Assembly (NCBI GenBank): GCA_964246745.1
Contig: CAXTRK010000009.1
Span: 1-64,000, forward strand
Origin: Lichenicoccus sp964246745
GTDB lineage: Bacteria; Pseudomonadota; Alphaproteobacteria; Acetobacterales; Acetobacteraceae
Reading direction: 5' to 3'
Length of the DNA: 64,000 bases
Numbering within the stretch: the first letter of the stretch is position 1; every line of letters starts with the position of its first letter. Position numbers and translations under genes: made by a program. The notes beneath the pieces were generated by a model, which ran no database searches, was not told the origin of the DNA, and saw only the letters and a program-made list of their open reading frames with translations. Positions 15,325 to 23,232 of this stretch are shown here, one piece after another.

Positions 15325-18210
15325 ATGACGCGGTTCTCACCGGCAGGTCGGCTGCGCCGTTCGCGGCTTTGGCAAGGCGTGGCGCTTCCCGCTCTGCTTG
15401 TCGGCCTGGCGCCCTTCGGCACGGCCTTCGCGCAAGCTCCGGTCGGCAATCCGGCCGACTGCCCCTGGCTCAATCCGACCCTGTCCTTGTCCAAGCGGGT
15501 CAATCTGCTCATGCGGAAGATGACCCTCGCCGACGAGATCAACATCGTCGAGGGCAACGGCAGCAGCGAACCCTACGTGTTCTACATCGCCGGCAACACC
15601 TCGCTCTGCATGCCGCCGCTCGGCTTCGAGGACGGCCCGGAAGGCGTCGCCGACGGCCTGATGGACGTGACCCAGCTTCCCGCCAGCGTGGCGATGGCCG
15701 CCACCTTCTCGCGCTCGCTGGCGCTCCAGTACGGCAGCGTCATCGGCGCCGAGCAGAACGCCAAAGGGTCCGCCGCCGACCTCGGCCCTACCGTCAACAT
15801 CGACCGCGATCCACGTTGGGGACGCACCTTCGAGAGCCTGTCGGAAGACCCGTTTCTCACCGGCCAGCTCGACGTGGGCGAGATCGAGGGCATCCAGGGC
15901 CAGCGTGTCATGGCTCAGGTCAAACATTTCGATGCCTACAACCAGGAGACCAACCGCAATACCCAGGCCGACGACGTGATCGTGAGCGACCGTGTGCTGC
16001 ACGAGATCTACGAGCCTGCCTTCAAGACCGCGATCCGCGACGCCGGCGCCGCCTCGCTGATGTGCGCCTACTCGTCGGTCAACGGGTTCTATAGCTGCCA
16101 GAACCGCTCGTTGCTGACCGGGGTGCTGAGGAACGAATACAACTTCCAGGGCCTCGTCATGTCGGATTACGGGGCGATCCACGATACGTCGGCGGCCCTC
16201 GCCGGCACCGACAGCGAGCAGCCCGAGAACACCTATTTCGGCGTGCCGCTGATGGACGCGGTGATGAACCAGTCGGTGCCGCGCGCGGTGCTCAACTCCA
16301 TGGTCGAGCCGATCGTCGCCGAGGCGTTCCGGTTCGGCTTCTTCGACGCGCCGCCCTCCGGCTCGACGACGGCGGTGGCGACAACCCCCGCGCATGTCGC
16401 CTTCTCCACCGAGATCGCCGAAGCCGGCTCCGTGCTGCTGCAGAACCAGGGCGCGCTGCTGCCGCTCGCGGCCGGCGCCAATGTCGCGGTGATCGGCCCC
16501 GCCGCCTCGACCCAGGTGACCAGCGGCGGCGGCGGCAGCGCGCACGTCGATGCATCCTCCGTGGTGACCCCGCTCGCCGGCATCCAGGCCGCATCGACCG
16601 GCAGCGTCACCTACGCGCAAGGCCTGCCAAACGATACGCAGCTCGCGGCAATTCCCGCCGCCGACCTGTCCGCGCCCTATAGCGGCACACCCTTCGCCGG
16701 CACCTATACCGCGACGCTGACCGCGCCGGAGACCGGCACCTACGTCATCGGCATCACCAATCCCTGCGGCTGCTACACGCCGACGCTGCTGTCCATCAAC
16801 GGCACCACCATCATCGACAATCCCGGAACGCCGCCGGTCTCCACCTACTCCGCGGCGATCCCGCTCACCCAGGGCCAGACCTATACGCTGGCGATTTCCG
16901 GTGCGAGCGGCGGCCTCACCTGGGCGACGCCCTCGGAGCTGGCCGCCTACATCGCGCCCGCGGTGCAGGTGGCGCAATCGGCCCAGGCAGCGGTCGTGGT
17001 TGTCGCCGACGACACCGAGAGCGAGGCCACCGACCGTCCAAGCCTCTCGCTGCCTTCGGCGCAGGACGAGCTGATCTCGGCCGTCGCCGCGGTCAACCCG
17101 CATACGGTGGTGGTGATCCAGGCCGGCGCGCCCATCACCATGCCCTGGCTTGGCCGCGTCTCCTCGGTGCTCGACACCTGGTATCCGGGGCAGACCGACG
17201 GCACCGCGCTCGCCGCGCTGCTGTATGGCGCCGCCAATCCGAGCGGACATCTGCCGATCACCTTCCCCGCCAGCCTGGCCGACGTTCCGGCCTCGACATC
17301 GGCGCAGTTCCCCGGGGTGAACGGCATCGCGCAATATTCCGAGGGTCTGCTGGTCGGCTACCGCTGGTATGACGCAAAGGCGATCAAGCCGCTGTTCCCC
17401 TTCGGATACGGCCTCTCCTACACCCATTTCAGCTACAGCAACCTGAGCCTTTCGAGCAGCTCGGTGGACGGAGTGACACCGATCCAGGTGACCGCCACCG
17501 TGACCAATGACGGCACCGTCGCCGGCAGCGACGCGGCGCAGCTCTATCTCGGGTTTCCCACGGCCGCGGGCGAACCGCCACGCGAGCTGGCCGGCTTCGA
17601 GCGCGTGACCTTGGCGGCAGGACAATCACAGACCGTCCACTTCTCCATCACGCCGCGCAAGGAATGGTGGTGGAACGGCAATGCCTGGGACGAGACCGCC
17701 GGGACCTACACAACCTATGTCGGCGACTCCTCGGCGCTGGCCAACCTGCCGCTCACGCAGACCTACACGATGACGACGTCGATCGGTAATCGCGGGGTCG
17801 CCGTGCGGGCACCCCGCAGCTTCGCGCCCGGCACCGGCGGCACCGTCAATGTGACGCTCGGCGCCGGCGGCAGCCAGACGCTGGGCCAGGTCAGCCTCGA
17901 CCTCACGGCGCCCGACGGATGGACGGTGGTGCCGCTCGCCGCGACCACGCGCACTCAGTTGCTGCCCGGCGATGGCGCGACCGTGCCGTTCCAGGTCACC
18001 CCGCCGACCGGCGCTGTGGCGCAGAACGTAACACTCTATGGTACCGCCAACTTCTCCCCCGCGGCCTGCCTCGGGTCCGCCACCGCCGCGGCGGCGGCAA
18101 ACGCTCAGGGCGAGAGCCCCGCCACGCTCTTCACCCTCGCCGCGAAAGGCGCCACACCCTGCAAACCCGTCACCCGCCATGGCGGCGTGCAGGTGCGACT
18201 GATGCAGTGA
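15325..18210 (+). CDS. Secreted GH3 beta-glucosidase with PA14 insert and NEW3 domain
   Basis: The 961-residue protein starts with a signal peptide (residues 1-36, basic RLRRSR, hydrophobic core, cut near AFAQA). The GH3 barrel follows: NIDRDPRWGRTFES, the substrate-binding KHF motif (VKHFDAYN) and the nucleophile motif VMSDYGAIH. The C-terminal GH3 domain is interrupted by a PA14-like block at ~445-545 (GTYTATLTAPETGTYVI). A fibronectin-III-like domain (~700-790) and a NEW3-type domain (~830-930) follow. It would cleave beta-glucosides or xylosides outside the cytoplasm. GGGAGG lies 7 bases before the ATG. A GC-rich hairpin lies just after the stop. Confidence 0.9.
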   Translation: MTRFSPAGRLRRSRLWQGVALPALLVGLAPFGTAFAQAPVGNPADCPWLNPTLSLSKRVNLLMRKMTLADEINIVEGNGSSEPYVFYIAGNTSLCMPPLGFEDGPEGVADGLMDVTQLPASVAMAATFSRSLALQYGSVIGAEQNAKGSAADLGPTVNIDRDPRWGRTFESLSEDPFLTGQLDVGEIEGIQGQRVMAQVKHFDAYNQETNRNTQADDVIVSDRVLHEIYEPAFKTAIRDAGAASLMCAYSSVNGFYSCQNRSLLTGVLRNEYNFQGLVMSDYGAIHDTSAALAGTDSEQPENTYFGVPLMDAVMNQSVPRAVLNSMVEPIVAEAFRFGFFDAPPSGSTTAVATTPAHVAFSTEIAEAGSVLLQNQGALLPLAAGANVAVIGPAASTQVTSGGGGSAHVDASSVVTPLAGIQAASTGSVTYAQGLPNDTQLAAIPAADLSAPYSGTPFAGTYTATLTAPETGTYVIGITNPCGCYTPTLLSINGTTIIDNPGTPPVSTYSAAIPLTQGQTYTLAISGASGGLTWATPSELAAYIAPAVQVAQSAQAAVVVVADDTESEATDRPSLSLPSAQDELISAVAAVNPHTVVVIQAGAPITMPWLGRVSSVLDTWYPGQTDGTALAALLYGAANPSGHLPITFPASLADVPASTSAQFPGVNGIAQYSEGLLVGYRWYDAKAIKPLFPFGYGLSYTHFSYSNLSLSSSSVDGVTPIQVTATVTNDGTVAGSDAAQLYLGFPTAAGEPPRELAGFERVTLAAGQSQTVHFSITPRKEWWWNGNAWDETAGTYTTYVGDSSALANLPLTQTYTMTTSIGNRGVAVRAPRSFAPGTGGTVNVTLGAGGSQTLGQVSLDLTAPDGWTVVPLAATTRTQLLPGDGATVPFQVTPPTGAVAQNVTLYGTANFSPAACLGSATAAAAANAQGESPATLFTLAAKGATPCKPVTRHGGVQVRLMQ

Positions 18211-18721
18211 AAGGCAAGGCCGGGACCCCCCGGCCTCGACCTGCCGAAGGTGGCTGAGTGCTCAGCGCTCCCGCCGCCAGTCCCAGCCCCAACGCGCCGT
18301 ACGTGGCGGCCATCGACCACTTCGAGAGCACGAACTCCCATCCCGGCGTGAACCGCTTCGGCGTGGCGCCATAATCGACCGCCGCCGCGACCGCCGACAT
18401 GACAAGGGCATGCCTCAGCATGGCAAACGGCGCGACGGGGCGGCGCGATCCGATCCAAGCCTCGAACAACGCCGCCCAGAAGATCGTGGCGGCATGATGC
18501 GTCGCGTAGCCGACGGCGGTGTGGGCAAGGTCGGCGCCCCTGAACAATGCCGCCTGTTCACCGCCAAGCCAATGGCTGGTGGCGTTCACTGGCTGAAGCG
18601 CGCCTTTGCCTTCCGATCGCGCCAGCAGCGCCAGCGCCGCGGTCGATGTGGCACTCGCGACGGTGCCGGAGACGAGGGCGCGGCGCAGTAAAGAAATCCA
18701 GCGAGCCAACGGCGCCTCCAT
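18170..18721 (-). CDS. Uncharacterised membrane protein
   Basis: The 183-residue protein has hydrophobic stretches at about 17-36, 66-90, 100-116 and 137-152, so perhaps four membrane helices. LQPVNATSHWLGG, HTAVGYATHHAATIFWA and the later VDYGATPKRFTPGWE are conserved-looking motifs rich in His and aromatic residues; I recall similar hypothetical proteins in alphaproteobacteria but no function. Its 3' end overlaps the end of the GH3 gene by 41 bases, tail to tail. No ribosome site is visible before the ATG. Confidence 0.6.
   Translation of the reverse strand: MEAPLARWISLLRRALVSGTVASATSTAALALLARSEGKGALQPVNATSHWLGGEQAALFRGADLAHTAVGYATHHAATIFWAALFEAWIGSRRPVAPFAMLRHALVMSAVAAAVDYGATPKRFTPGWEFVLSKWSMAATYGALGLGLAAGALSTQPPSAGRGRGVPALPFTASVAPARRHGG
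18217..18236 (+). terminator. Hairpin after the GH3 gene
   Basis: AGGCCGGG and CCCGGCCT form an 8-base-pair stem with a 4-base loop, starting 7 bases after the GH3 stop. No run of T follows, so it may act with Rho or mainly protect the mRNA end. On the other strand it lies inside the membrane-protein gene. Confidence 0.45.
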
Positions 18722-18852
18722 CGAGCGGGATCAACGGAACGGTGCCGCGCCGAGCCCGTTCCATTGCTGATGCATCGATTTCGAAACGATTGACAGCGGC
18801 GCCCGCTCGGTGTTCCACGCGCAGCCAGGTTGGATAAGCGGGCGGAGAAACC

Positions 18853-21204
18853 ATGCGTTGCCGAGGCTGCCGTCTGAGCGTCGCCGTCCTGCTGCTGACG
18901 CTGCTCGCGATGTGCCCACTGGTCTGCCTTGCGGCGCCGGCGGCCAAGCCGGCGGCGGCGGAGACAGCACCCGCGATCAGCGCTGCGCAGGCGCAGCAGG
19001 TGCTTGTCGTGCTGAACGATCCGAGGAAGCGCGCCGCGTTCATCAACACCCTGAACGCCATTGCCAGGAGCCTGCCGGCCGCGGCGCCGGCGTCGACTGC
19101 TCCGAAAAAGATCGTCCTGGCGCCGAACAGCGTCGCCAGCGAGCTGTCCGGCGAGGTGGGCGTGGTGCGAACGGTTCTGGTCGCGCAAGCCAGCGCGTTC
19201 GCCGGGATATTCAGCAACTCGATCCTGATCTCGCGTTGGCTGCGTGGCGAGCTGCATGATCCCCAGGAACGAGCCGTTCTCGTCAATGCCTGCTGGCAAG
19301 GCGCCGCCGCGATCCTGATCGGCCTGCTGGCGGAACGCGCGTTGCTGCGTGTGCTGCGGCGCCCGCTGGCGCGGCTCGCGCGCGACCGCCATGCCGCCGC
19401 TGAAGATGCTGCCGCCCAACTGGGGGCCGACGAACTGGGGTCGGAGTCGCCCGACCCGGACGCCCGCGACGCGACCCGACGCGAGCGCACGTTGCGTCTG
19501 CTGCGACGGGTGCCGTTCGCACTGCTCCGTCTGCTGCTCAAGCTGCTGCCGCTCGCCGTGTTCATCGCCATCGGCGTTGTCGCGGCCGGGTCTGTCCAGC
19601 CGGTGACGCGGCTCGTCATCGCCACCGCAGCCAACCTTTACGTTATCGCGCGGCTGCTGGTGCTGGGGATGGACACCCTGCTCGCGCCGAAGGCGCCCGG
19701 TGTGCGGCTGACCGGCGTCTCGGACACAACCGCGCGTCTGCTGAGCCTGTGGTGGGCCTGGCTGGTGGCGGTGCCCGTCGTGGCGATCACCGTGACCAGG
19801 ATCGGCGAACTGCTCAACCTGCCGTATCCGGCCGCGCTGTCGATCCAGCGCGCCATCGTGTTGCTGGAGCATATCCTGCTGGCACTGCTGACATGGCGCG
19901 TGCATGGCCGCGTCGCGGCCGCGTTGGCACCGCCCAGGCGGCTGCGCGGCACCACTGCCGGCGCCGTGCTCGCGCGGATCGCGCGCGGCTGGTGGATCCC
20001 CGCCTTGTTCTTCAACTTCGCGCTCTGGCTGGTCTGGGCGGCTCGGCTCAGGAACGGCTATTCCCATGTGGGGCGGCTGTTCCTTGTCACCGTGGTGGTG
20101 ATGCTCGCGGGCCGCCTGGCCGCCGCCATCCTGCTCGGCCTGCTCGACCGGCTGTTCCGCCTCAGCCCGGATTTCGAGCAGCGCTATCCGGGCTTCGGCA
20201 GGCGCGCCGACCGCTATTATCCGCTGCTACGCCGTGGCGTGAACGCCGCGGTCGTGGTGACCGCGGCGATCGTGCTCCTGCAAGCCTGGGGGCTGCCCTC
20301 GCTGGCCTGGTTCGCGGGCGGCGCGTTCGGCGCGCGCGTGGCCTCCGCCTCCATCTCGATCCTGATCGCGCTGGCAGTCGGCGTGATCGTCTGGGAGACC
20401 GCCAACGCGGCGCTCGATCGTCAGATCACCCGCTTCGGTGAGGCCGCGCAGACCGCGCGCGCGGTCCGGCTGCAGACGCTGCTGCCGATCCTGCGCACCA
20501 TGCTGTTTGCCGCGCTGTTCATTATCGTCGGCCTGTCCGTGCTGCGCGAGGTCGGAGTCGACGTGACACCGCTGCTGGCCGGCGCCGGCATCATCGGCGT
20601 GGCCCTTGGCTTCGGCTCGCAGAAGCTGGTGCAGGATTTCATCACCGGCATCTTCCTGCTGGTGGAAAACGCCATGCAGGTCGGCGACACCGTGACCGCC
20701 GCCGGCGTGACCGGCACGGTAGAGCATCTCTCGATACGCACGCTCCGCCTGCGCGGGGGTGATGGCTCGGTGCAGATCATTCCGTTCTCGTCGGTCACCA
20801 CGGTCACCAACCTGTCGCGCGATTTCGCCGTGGCCGCGATCTCGATCAGCATTGCTCCCGGCGAGGACGCCGACAAGGTCTGCGCGCTGCTGCGGGGCGT
20901 CGGCGAGCAGATCAGGGCGGATGCCGATTTCACCGACTACATGCTCGACGATTTCGGCCTGAACGGCGTCGACAGCATCGGCGAATACGCGGTCGCGATC
21001 AGCGGCACCGTGCGCTGCACGGTCGCCGGACGCTGGCCGGTGCAGCGGGAATTCTACCGTCGGCTCAACAGCGAACTCGCGGCACACCATATCCGACTGC
21101 CCGCCCGCACCCTTGCGCTTTCTGGTGCGCTCTCCGGGGCGCTCCCCGGCGCGCCCAGCGAGGCGGCGGCCGGCAAAAACAGGATGGAGACGGCCAATGA
21201 CTGA
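18853..21204 (+). CDS. Large MscS-family mechanosensitive channel, YbiO-like
   Basis: The 783-residue protein begins with a signal peptide (LSVAVLLLTLLAMCPLVCLAAP), then a periplasmic stretch to ~100, a series of membrane helices (~130-560), and the MscS core: pore helix region LLAGAGIIGVALGFGSQKLVQDFITGIF (about 575-602), the beta domain (VGDTVTAAGVTGTVEHLSIRT) and the C-terminal cytoplasmic domain. This matches E. coli YbiO (~740 residues), a channel that opens under hypo-osmotic membrane tension. A TTGACA -35-like sequence lies at about 18792. The stop overlaps the next gene by 8 bases. Confidence 0.88.
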   Translation: MRCRGCRLSVAVLLLTLLAMCPLVCLAAPAAKPAAAETAPAISAAQAQQVLVVLNDPRKRAAFINTLNAIARSLPAAAPASTAPKKIVLAPNSVASELSGEVGVVRTVLVAQASAFAGIFSNSILISRWLRGELHDPQERAVLVNACWQGAAAILIGLLAERALLRVLRRPLARLARDRHAAAEDAAAQLGADELGSESPDPDARDATRRERTLRLLRRVPFALLRLLLKLLPLAVFIAIGVVAAGSVQPVTRLVIATAANLYVIARLLVLGMDTLLAPKAPGVRLTGVSDTTARLLSLWWAWLVAVPVVAITVTRIGELLNLPYPAALSIQRAIVLLEHILLALLTWRVHGRVAAALAPPRRLRGTTAGAVLARIARGWWIPALFFNFALWLVWAARLRNGYSHVGRLFLVTVVVMLAGRLAAAILLGLLDRLFRLSPDFEQRYPGFGRRADRYYPLLRRGVNAAVVVTAAIVLLQAWGLPSLAWFAGGAFGARVASASISILIALAVGVIVWETANAALDRQITRFGEAAQTARAVRLQTLLPILRTMLFAALFIIVGLSVLREVGVDVTPLLAGAGIIGVALGFGSQKLVQDFITGIFLLVENAMQVGDTVTAAGVTGTVEHLSIRTLRLRGGDGSVQIIPFSSVTTVTNLSRDFAVAAISISIAPGEDADKVCALLRGVGEQIRADADFTDYMLDDFGLNGVDSIGEYAVAISGTVRCTVAGRWPVQREFYRRLNSELAAHHIRLPARTLALSGALSGALPGAPSEAAAGKNRMETAND

Positions 21205-21928
21205 ACAGGCCCAGCTTGAACAGACCCGGCTCGAACAAGATGGTTTCGCCTTCGTTCGCGCGCCGGCAATGCGTGACCTGCTGCATCGGCACGGATTGCC
21301 TGACGCGGCGCAGGCCTGGCAAAGCTTTGCCGCAAGCTGGAATGATCTTGGCCTCGACCGCTACATGGCCGATGGCGGCCGCTACCGCCGCCGGCGTCAT
21401 GCGACGTTTGCTGTCGCAAGCGGACACATCGAAAGGAAGCCGCACCAGCCGCACTATCAGAGCCGCGATTACAACCTGCTCAATGGCGGCGTCGAACGCT
21501 GGTTCAAGCCGGTCACCGAGGCAATCGGCGCGCATCCGGTGCTGCGTGCCATTCTGGCCGCATGCGACGCCATCTTCACTCCGCTAACACCGCCTGATGC
21601 GCGTCCGCCCGCCTGGCATGTCGAGCTGCACCAGTTCCGCATCGAGGCGCAGGACGGGCAAGCAGGCGAGCCGACCCCGGAAGGATTGCACCGCGACGGT
21701 GTCGACTGGGTGCTGGTGCTGCTGGTCTCCCGTGAGAACGTCGAAAGCGGCGCGACCAGCATCCACGATCTGCAACGGCGCCTGCTCGGCAGCTTCACGC
21801 TGTCGGATCCGCTCGATGCGGCCTTGGTTGATGACAGCCGGGTCTATCACGGCGTCACCGCGATCACGCCGCTCGACCCCGGCAAACCAGCGCATCGCGA
21901 TGTGCTGGTCGCGACCTTCCGGCGCTAG
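21197..21928 (+). CDS. 2-oxoglutarate/Fe(II) dioxygenase family protein
   Basis: The 243-residue protein matches the 2OG-Fe dioxygenase family that includes isoleucine dioxygenase, which hydroxylates free amino acids. HRDG (His and Asp of the iron triad, ~165-168), and the later YHGVTAI (third His) are visible; HQFRIEA and VLLVSRENVESGATSI are family strands. The start ATG overlaps the channel stop (ATGACTGA), so the two are translationally coupled, though no shared function is evident. The substrate cannot be read from sequence. Confidence 0.75.
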   Translation: MTEQAQLEQTRLEQDGFAFVRAPAMRDLLHRHGLPDAAQAWQSFAASWNDLGLDRYMADGGRYRRRRHATFAVASGHIERKPHQPHYQSRDYNLLNGGVERWFKPVTEAIGAHPVLRAILAACDAIFTPLTPPDARPPAWHVELHQFRIEAQDGQAGEPTPEGLHRDGVDWVLVLLVSRENVESGATSIHDLQRRLLGSFTLSDPLDAALVDDSRVYHGVTAITPLDPGKPAHRDVLVATFRR

Positions 21929-21931
21929 CCA

Positions 21932-22309
21932 ATGACGCAGGACGAGTTCTTCGCGTGGGCGGAAACTCAGGACAGGCGTTACGAGTTCGATGGCTTCCAG
22001 CCTGTCGCCATGACCGGCGGTTCGGGCAACCATGCCCGGATCGCGGGCAACATCAGTTTCGAGCTCCGTCGACGGCTTGGCGACACTGGCCCCTGCGAAG
22101 CGTTCGCATCCGACGCCGGCGTGCAGACAAAAGGCGAGGCTGTCCGCTATCCCGATGGCGTGGTGACCTGCACCGTCGTCGACGGGCGCAACCGGCTGGT
22201 TCCCAATCCGGTGATCGTGTTTGAGGTGGTCGGCCCATCGATCGGCGCCGAAATCCCAGTCGACGGCCTCTACGCCCGCGTCAACTTCGACGAGTTGCCG
22301 TCGGAGTAG
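21932..22309 (+). pseudogene. Uma2-family endonuclease with in-frame internal deletion
   Basis: Residues 1-~104 match the start of the Uma2 (DUF820) family: MTQDEFFAWAETQDRRYEFD, GNHARIAGNI, RYPDGVVTC and NPVIVFEVVGPS. The normal continuation (ST, then the PD-(D/E)xK catalytic Lys strand and about 60 residues) is missing, and the C-terminal motif IGAEIPVDGLYARVNFDEL follows at once in the same frame. Length is 125 against the usual ~185-190. Part of the nuclease centre is gone, so it is probably inactive. It starts 3 bases after the dioxygenase stop and precedes hicAB. Confidence 0.75.
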
Positions 22310-22336
22310 ACCGTGCCCCCCGACCAGAGTTTAGAA

Positions 22337-22387
22337 CTCATACATTTTTGTGCGAATTAAGTTGGCTCTCGAACAAGTATGTACGAG
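22337..22387. promoter_or_regulatory. Long inverted repeat upstream of hicA, probable HicB operator
   Basis: The arms CTCATACATTTTTGTGCGA (22337-22355) and TCGAACAAGTATGTACGAG (22369-22387) pair at 15 of 19 positions around a 13-base centre. The dyad ends 8 bases before the hicA ATG in an AT-rich stretch that must hold the promoter. HicB proteins with a DNA-binding C-terminus repress their own operon through such sites. The dyad is direct observation; the binder is inferred. Confidence 0.65.
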
Positions 22388-22395
22388 ATTTGATC

Positions 22396-22608
22396 ATGCG
22401 AGCTGACGATCTTCTCCGACGCCTACGCCGCCGGTCCACGAAGCTAGGGGTCGATCACGAGGAGACACCGGCAGCCGACAGTCATGTGAAGGTCCGCCAT
22501 GGTGCGTGTCGCACTATCTTGCCGATGCACCGGGCGGACCTGCCCACGGGCACGTTCAAGGCGGTCCTCAAGCAGCTCGGGCTTTCCGAGCACGATCTGG
22601 AGTTCTGA
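22396..22608 (+). CDS. hicA: HicA-type mRNA interferase toxin
   Basis: The 70-residue protein has the small double-stranded-RNA-binding-like fold of HicA. The catalytic His is His30 in DSHVKV, and the tail TFKAVLKQLGLSEHDL is the family's C-terminal helix. HicA toxins cut mRNAs and tmRNA until HicB neutralises them. I chose ATG 22396; an upstream frame to 22348 runs through the operator. It stands 2 bases before hicB, an ordinary toxin-first arrangement. Confidence 0.85.
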   Translation: MRADDLLRRLRRRSTKLGVDHEETPAADSHVKVRHGACRTILPMHRADLPTGTFKAVLKQLGLSEHDLEF

Positions 22609-22610
22609 CC

Positions 22611-23072
22611 ATGCGCTACGCATACCCGATTGAGGTGCTCCAGGAGGCCGATGGAGTGACTGTGACGGCGCCGGATGTCCCTGAGATGATCACCAGCGGC
22701 GACACGGTTGCCGAGGCGCTAGCGCGGGCTGCTGATGCCCTGGTGTCGGCTCTCAGCTTCTACACGGACGACGGTAAGCCTCTGCCGTTCCCTTCGCACA
22801 CGAGCGATATGGTTGTCGCTGTTCCGGTTCTGGTCGCGGCCAAGCTGGCGCTCCACGAAGCGATGCTTGAACGGTCTATTTCCAACGTCGAGTTGGGGCG
22901 ACGGATGGGTATGGGCGAGACCCTGATCCGCCGCCTGCGAGATCCGCTACACCGCAGCCATATCGGCCAGGTAGAGGCGGCGTTGCGTGTGCTTGGCTTA
23001 CAGCTTGTCGCTGATGTCACGACGGATCGGACGCTTGAGGCGGAGCTCTTACTCTCTTCCCACGCAGCATGA
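22611..23072 (+). CDS. hicB: HicB-type antitoxin with C-terminal helix-turn-helix
   Basis: The 153-residue protein has an N-terminal degraded RNase H-like HicB domain (YPIEVLQEADGVTVTAPDVPE, then TVAEALARAADALVSAL) that binds HicA, and a C-terminal segment (SNVELGRRMGMGETLIRRLR, then HIGQVEAALRVLGLQL) typical of a Cro/XRE-like helix-turn-helix. It would neutralise HicA and repress the operon through the dyad before hicA. Confidence 0.87.
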   Translation: MRYAYPIEVLQEADGVTVTAPDVPEMITSGDTVAEALARAADALVSALSFYTDDGKPLPFPSHTSDMVVAVPVLVAAKLALHEAMLERSISNVELGRRMGMGETLIRRLRDPLHRSHIGQVEAALRVLGLQLVADVTTDRTLEAELLLSSHAA

Positions 23073-23232
23073 TCAACATGTGGCGCGCCAAGCACAACAA
23101 CCAGCCGAAGTGCCGCAACAGGAGCCACTTTAACGTGTTGTAACGATATCTCGGCAGCCGGTTGTGGGTGGATTAGGATTTGTCTCCTCGACCGGCTCAC
23201 CGGTACGGGCGGTTGGCAGCCAAGGCGCTCAG

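Noticed and set aside
15337..17625. 762-codon open frame antisense to the GH3 gene
   Set aside because: Shadow of third-position GC bias; no ribosome site or recognisable motif, while the plus strand is a complete GH3 enzyme.
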